Shown here in pieces: positions 20,589-23,039 of a DNA stretch of 23,039 bases. Location of the stretch: positions 2,416,801 through 2,439,839 of the forward strand of contig PJRA01000508.1 in the NCBI GenBank assembly GCA_016987375.1, given 5' to 3'. Below the pieces are notes generated by a model. The model saw only the letters and a list, made by a program, of their open reading frames with translations. It had not been told where the DNA came from and made no database searches. Positions within the stretch are counted from its first letter, which is position 1. Each line of letters starts with the position of its first letter. A program made the translations under genes and the position numbers. The stretch comes from Brachionus koreanus (lineage: Eukaryota > Rotifera > Eurotatoria > Ploima > Brachionidae).

Positions 20589-21020
20589 CCGTATTTCCTT
20601 GTTTAAAGAGGCGTGCACTAAAACTCAAATTTACAAATATGGTGCATGCACCTACTTAGACCTCTTCCATGTTAAAAAATCTTTTTATAAGTGCGACGCA
20701 CTCGATGTATTATTTTGGTTAATAGAGGACGTTATTATTCAAAAAATTAAGTTTTAAAGCAGGGTTTTTAATCAAAAAATTTTATTTAGTGCGACACTAT
20801 TGTTAAAAAAAAAATTTATATTAAAAATAGTAATTTTTTTAATTTTGAGAATAGGTGCAGGGGTAAAAAAAAATAAGTGTCCTCTATTAACCAAAATAAT
20901 ACATCGAGTGCGTCGCACTTATAAAAAGATTTTTTAACATGGACGAGGTCTAAGTAGGTGCATGCAACATATTTGTAAATTTGAGTTTTAGTGCACGCCT
21001 CTTTAAACAAGGAAATACGG
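20589..21020. mobile_element. 432-bp foldback/MITE-like element 1
   Basis: Arms 20589-20730 and 20879-21020 (142 nt each) are inverted copies that differ at two positions by eye, around a 148-nt AT-rich centre. The ends are CCGTATTTCCTTG and its complement. TA flanks both sides (20587-20588 and 21021-21022), fitting a TA target duplication. The arms carry small palindromes, such as GGTGCATGCACC at 20641-20652, and GTGCGACGCAC. It encodes no protein; the minus-strand open frame over the right arm is a shadow. Non-autonomous DNA transposon is the likely class. The superfamily is not assigned. Near-identical arms suggest a recent insertion or arm conversion. Confidence 0.85.
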
Positions 21021-21022
21021 TA

Positions 21023-21539
21023 ATTAATTAAAGTTAAGTCCCATGTACAAATTTAATTATGATTTTATATAAAAAATTTTTTTATAATAAATATTGAAAA
21101 ATTAGATTTATTTCTCAAATCAACAATTCTTATTTAATAAAACGTTTAAATCTTAAGACGATCTACACATAATGTAGGAAGGCGTTTGAAAAACAAACTA
21201 GAGACTGAAAAAAAATAAATTGGAAAACTACTAGATCTTAAGCTCAAATTTTTTAATTGTTTGAAAAATTTGAAAATTGATGTGCAGTTGAACAAACAAT
21301 ATTTAAATAATAAGTGACTAAAATCTTTATGTGATAGCCAAAATATTTAATAAAAGAACAAAACTTAAAATAGTTTAAAAATGGTTAATACTTTGAAATG
21401 ATAAAAAATTAAAAAAGGTAAAATTTAAAAAAGAAATTTCATTTATGTTAATATGCTGCTGTTTATTGTCCAGAAAGATCATTACCAAATCAGAACTTTT
21501 ATAATCATAATTTAACAGTTAAAAGCCAAGTTATTTAAA
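21023..21539. other. Spacer between the two foldback elements
   Basis: About 520 nt of AT-rich DNA with no recognised feature. Confidence 0.4.
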
Positions 21540-21541
21540 TA

Positions 21542-21897
21542 CCGTAAACCCTTGCGATATCATGCATGGGATAACTTTTGATTCTTAGGTTTTAGTGCAC
21601 GCATAAGCGACCATCCTTCCCATGTTAATTATTTTTTTTTAAACCTAATTATTTAAACCCGCACCATAACTTAAATTTACTTAATAATTTTCAGTTTTTA
21701 ATGCGGGGTCAAGCTCGCATTTTCGGTTTTTGACGCAGGTTTTTTAATTTAAACGCCGCGTCAAATTATGAAATCTGCATTTTTATGCACGCATCCTAAG
21801 GGGGGCGATTTTAACATTGGAAAGATGGTCGCTTATGCGTGCACTAAAGCCTAAGAATCAAAAGTCATCCCATGCATGATATCGCAAGGGTTTACGA
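21542..21897. mobile_element. 356-bp foldback/MITE-like element 2, related to element 1
   Basis: Arms 21542-21628 and 21811-21897 (87 nt) are inverted copies with about five mismatches by eye, including the last base of the right end. The left end reads CCGTAAACCCTTG, against CCGTATTTCCTTG in element 1. TTTTAGTGCACGC occurs in the arms of both elements, although in the opposite sense relative to the nearest end. TA flanks both sides (21540-21541 and 21898-21899). The centre is unusually G/C-patterned for this window, and TTTTATGCACGCATC at about 21781-21795 in it resembles the arm motif. No coding capacity. Confidence 0.8.
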
Positions 21898-21899
21898 TA

Positions 21900-23039
21900 T
21901 TTAAGCATTTTTTCATTATTTTTAGTTTTGTTCAATTTTTTATTCTTTTTTAAATATTTTAAAACTTAAACACAAAGTTTGTATTTTTTTTAGCTGAAAT
22001 GTATACACCTTGATGTATTTCAAAAAAATTAACTCGATAAAAACTAATAATAATTCAAAAGAAGAGTTTTTTAGATTTGAAAATAATTAGTTACTTTTTG
22101 TTAAATCATATTATTAATTAATATGACTAAAAAATTCATCAATTAAAGAACTTTGAACAAAAAACACATCGAAATTAATTTATTTTTTAGAAAAGAAAAT
22201 TTTCATTTTAGCTTGACAAATATTTTATTATTAATTTAGAAAAAAATCATCAGTAAAAAGCTGTTAATAATAAACAAAATAATGAATTAATTTATTTCAT
22301 TGATCCATACTGACTCAATTTTTTTTATCAATATAAAGAAATTTAAGAGCATATTTTTTTCTGAAAAATTAAAATGATCAACTTTTTTTAAAGCTCAATA
22401 AAATTGAATTCACGGTTTTAAAAAAAGGATCAGATACAAAACGAAGAGAAAGCCTATCAGACAAAACCAAAAAAAAATTTTAGAAAAATTAACTTGATTT
22501 TAACGCAAAAAAAATATAATTTTGTTTACCAAATTGCCGTTAAACTTGTTTTAAACAATCGAAATTGAAAAATTATTTTTAGTTATTTTTCTAATTCAAC
22601 TAGATACAATTGTTAGTGACTAGCACAATTATGAAAAAACTCTTTTCTATTTTTTCAATTCATCAGCTTCGCGGAGTTTACTGAATATATATTATTATTA
22701 AATGAAAATATGCTTTTATATAGATTCAAATTTTGAGCGTCATCAGAATCGAAATTTTTGTTAATGTAAAACTATGAAATTCATCACTATTTGATATAAA
22801 AAAGGGTGATTAACCAAAATAAAAGAGGTTTAAATCCAAAAAATTGATTAAATTTGAAAATATTGGGAATAATATTCCTTCATTAAATTTAAAATTTACT
22901 AAAAATTTAATAATTATTTAAAGATTTAATTGTTTTTATTATTTTTTGGGTGGTATTTAATCGATCTCTAGAATTACTTAAATGATCTCCAAAATAAATC
23001 TCTATAATTAATTATTTGATACCTTAAATTAATTATTTG
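21900..23039. other. AT-rich DNA to the window end, nothing recognised
   Basis: No coding frame, RNA gene or repeat boundary could be supported on either strand. Confidence 0.4.

Noticed and set aside
20816..21010. Minus-strand 64-codon frame
   Set aside because: It runs over the right arm of the first foldback element; an open frame by chance within a non-coding repeat.
1..23039. CRISPR array, operon, prophage or bacterial defence system
   Set aside because: Spliced cadherin genes, poly(A) signals and animal transposon remnants show this is metazoan DNA; no array of spaced repeats was seen.

Overview
This is an AT-rich animal (metazoan) genomic window. It contains the 3' end of one protocadherin-type cadherin gene, a complete second protocadherin-like gene on the same strand, and about 14.7 kb of AT-rich DNA between them. 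The two introns that can be placed are tiny (60 and 61 nt, GT...AG). Tiny introns, very low GC and cadherin genes with one huge ectodomain exon would fit a spiralian invertebrate such as a monogonont rotifer. That assignment is an inference from style, not from a marker gene.

Layout. (1) Bases 1-1819: the C-terminal part of a protocadherin. It has three cadherin (EC) repeats with intact calcium motifs, a transmembrane helix and a cytoplasmic tail that continues across a 60-nt intron; a poly(A) signal lies at 1868. (2) Bases 1874-16517: no intact gene. The spacer holds a broken Tc1/mariner transposase (about 2016-3125, with roughly 0.7 kb of foreign sequence between the second and third catalytic positions). 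It also holds a decayed Ty3/gypsy RNase H fragment on the minus strand (about 3535-3700) and a GC-rich tRNA/SINE-like islet (8148-8250). Other items are microsatellites, several precise small palindromes and hairpins (8707, 9362, 9381, 11298, 12819, 14484), and a 41-nt GC-rich islet (13191-13231) whose edges look like splice sites. (3) Bases 16518-20067: a complete single-pass protocadherin-like protein of about 1162 aa, with a signal peptide, divergent EC repeats that have lost nearly all calcium-binding motifs, a transmembrane helix, a 61-nt intron and a Ser/Thr/Asn-rich tail. The tail frame stays open for 38 codons beyond its TAA stop and then ends in -SVV. (4) Bases 20185-23039: 3'UTR and poly(A) signals, then two non-coding foldback (MITE-like) elements of 432 and 356 bp. 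These share terminal motifs and TA flanks and are followed by plain AT-rich DNA.

How the genes relate. Both encode type I membrane adhesion proteins with the same architecture: ectodomain plus transmembrane helix in one exon, a tiny intron just after the membrane, and the tail in the next exon. This suggests a tandem protocadherin pair. One member keeps canonical calcium-dependent EC repeats, while the other keeps the fold hints and the EC1 cysteine pair but not the calcium ligands. The strongest leads are the calcium-motif-poor protocadherin, its interrupted C-terminus with a possible PDZ ligand, and the pair of related foldback elements.
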